This document shows positions 63,988 to 64,000 of a stretch of 64,000 bases of DNA, one piece after another. The number at the start of each line of letters is the position of its first letter. The first letter of the stretch is position 1. The stretch is from contig CANCDR010000003.1 in assembly GCA_947374865.1 (NCBI GenBank), forward strand, positions 1 through 64,000. Direction: 5' to 3'. Made by a program: the position numbers and the translations under genes. The notes below the pieces were generated by a model. The model did no database searches, was not told the DNA's origin, and was given only the letters and a program-made list of their open reading frames with translations. This DNA is from Oxalobacteraceae bacterium (GTDB lineage: Bacteria > Pseudomonadota > Gammaproteobacteria > Burkholderiales > Burkholderiaceae_D).

Positions 63988-64000
63988 GATGAATGCGGGC

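Overview
The window reads as chromosomal DNA of a Gram-negative betaproteobacterium. GroEL/GroES, the long-type PutA, TamA/TamB, MltB and an imp-type type VI secretion system (T6SS) all have a Burkholderiales flavour. Base composition looks intermediate (roughly half G+C by eye), which would suit Oxalobacteraceae such as Undibacterium or Herbaspirillum relatives. That placement is inference, because no rRNA or tRNA is present to anchor it.

Layout. Position 1-3378 holds the 3' part of putA. Position 3434-12617 is an envelope-protein region. It has a CHASE2 membrane sensor on the minus strand, an SH3-domain protein and an M48 metalloprotease on the plus strand, and a compact run of seven minus-strand genes for small exported proteins, one of them FlgT/CsgG-like. 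Position 12956-20619 is housekeeping: mltB, a histone-deacetylase-family amidohydrolase, the ribosome-assembly GTPase ylqF, a GNAT acetyltransferase, a parDE toxin-antitoxin pair, groESL with a CIRCE operator, and a histidine phosphatase. Position 20768-21349 encodes two small proteins resembling the NHLP (nitrile-hydratase-like) leader peptides of RiPP natural products, with no maturation enzyme nearby. Position 21323-26543 is tamB-tamA. It is followed by a GT4 glycosyltransferase, a DUF2334 deacetylase, a metallo-beta-lactamase-fold phosphodiesterase and a universal stress protein.

Position 30627-57682 is a nearly complete T6SS locus: tssA-tssB-tssC-hcp-tagJ-tssE-tssF-tssG-tssH, two paralogous unknown genes, a DUF4280 PAAR-like gene, vgrG, an FHA gene (tagH), tssK, tssL with an OmpA domain, tssM, tagF, pppA (reversed) and ppkA. 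The FHA/PpkA/PppA/TagF set points to threonine-phosphorylation control of assembly. No TssJ lipoprotein is visible. The two paralogous genes between tssH and vgrG are the best candidates for undescribed T6SS cargo.

Position 57769-63987 follows the T6SS and looks like a signalling/proteolysis module: a possible short leader ORF, a second CHASE2 protein, a caspase-fold (C14) protease with an EF-hand-like loop and a DUF4384 tail, an OmpA-like protein, and a Sel1-repeat caspase-fold protein. Both CHASE2 proteins lack any recognisable output domain and both lie beside a protease gene.

I saw no insertion sequence with a transposase, no CRISPR array, no tRNA or rRNA and no prophage genes.
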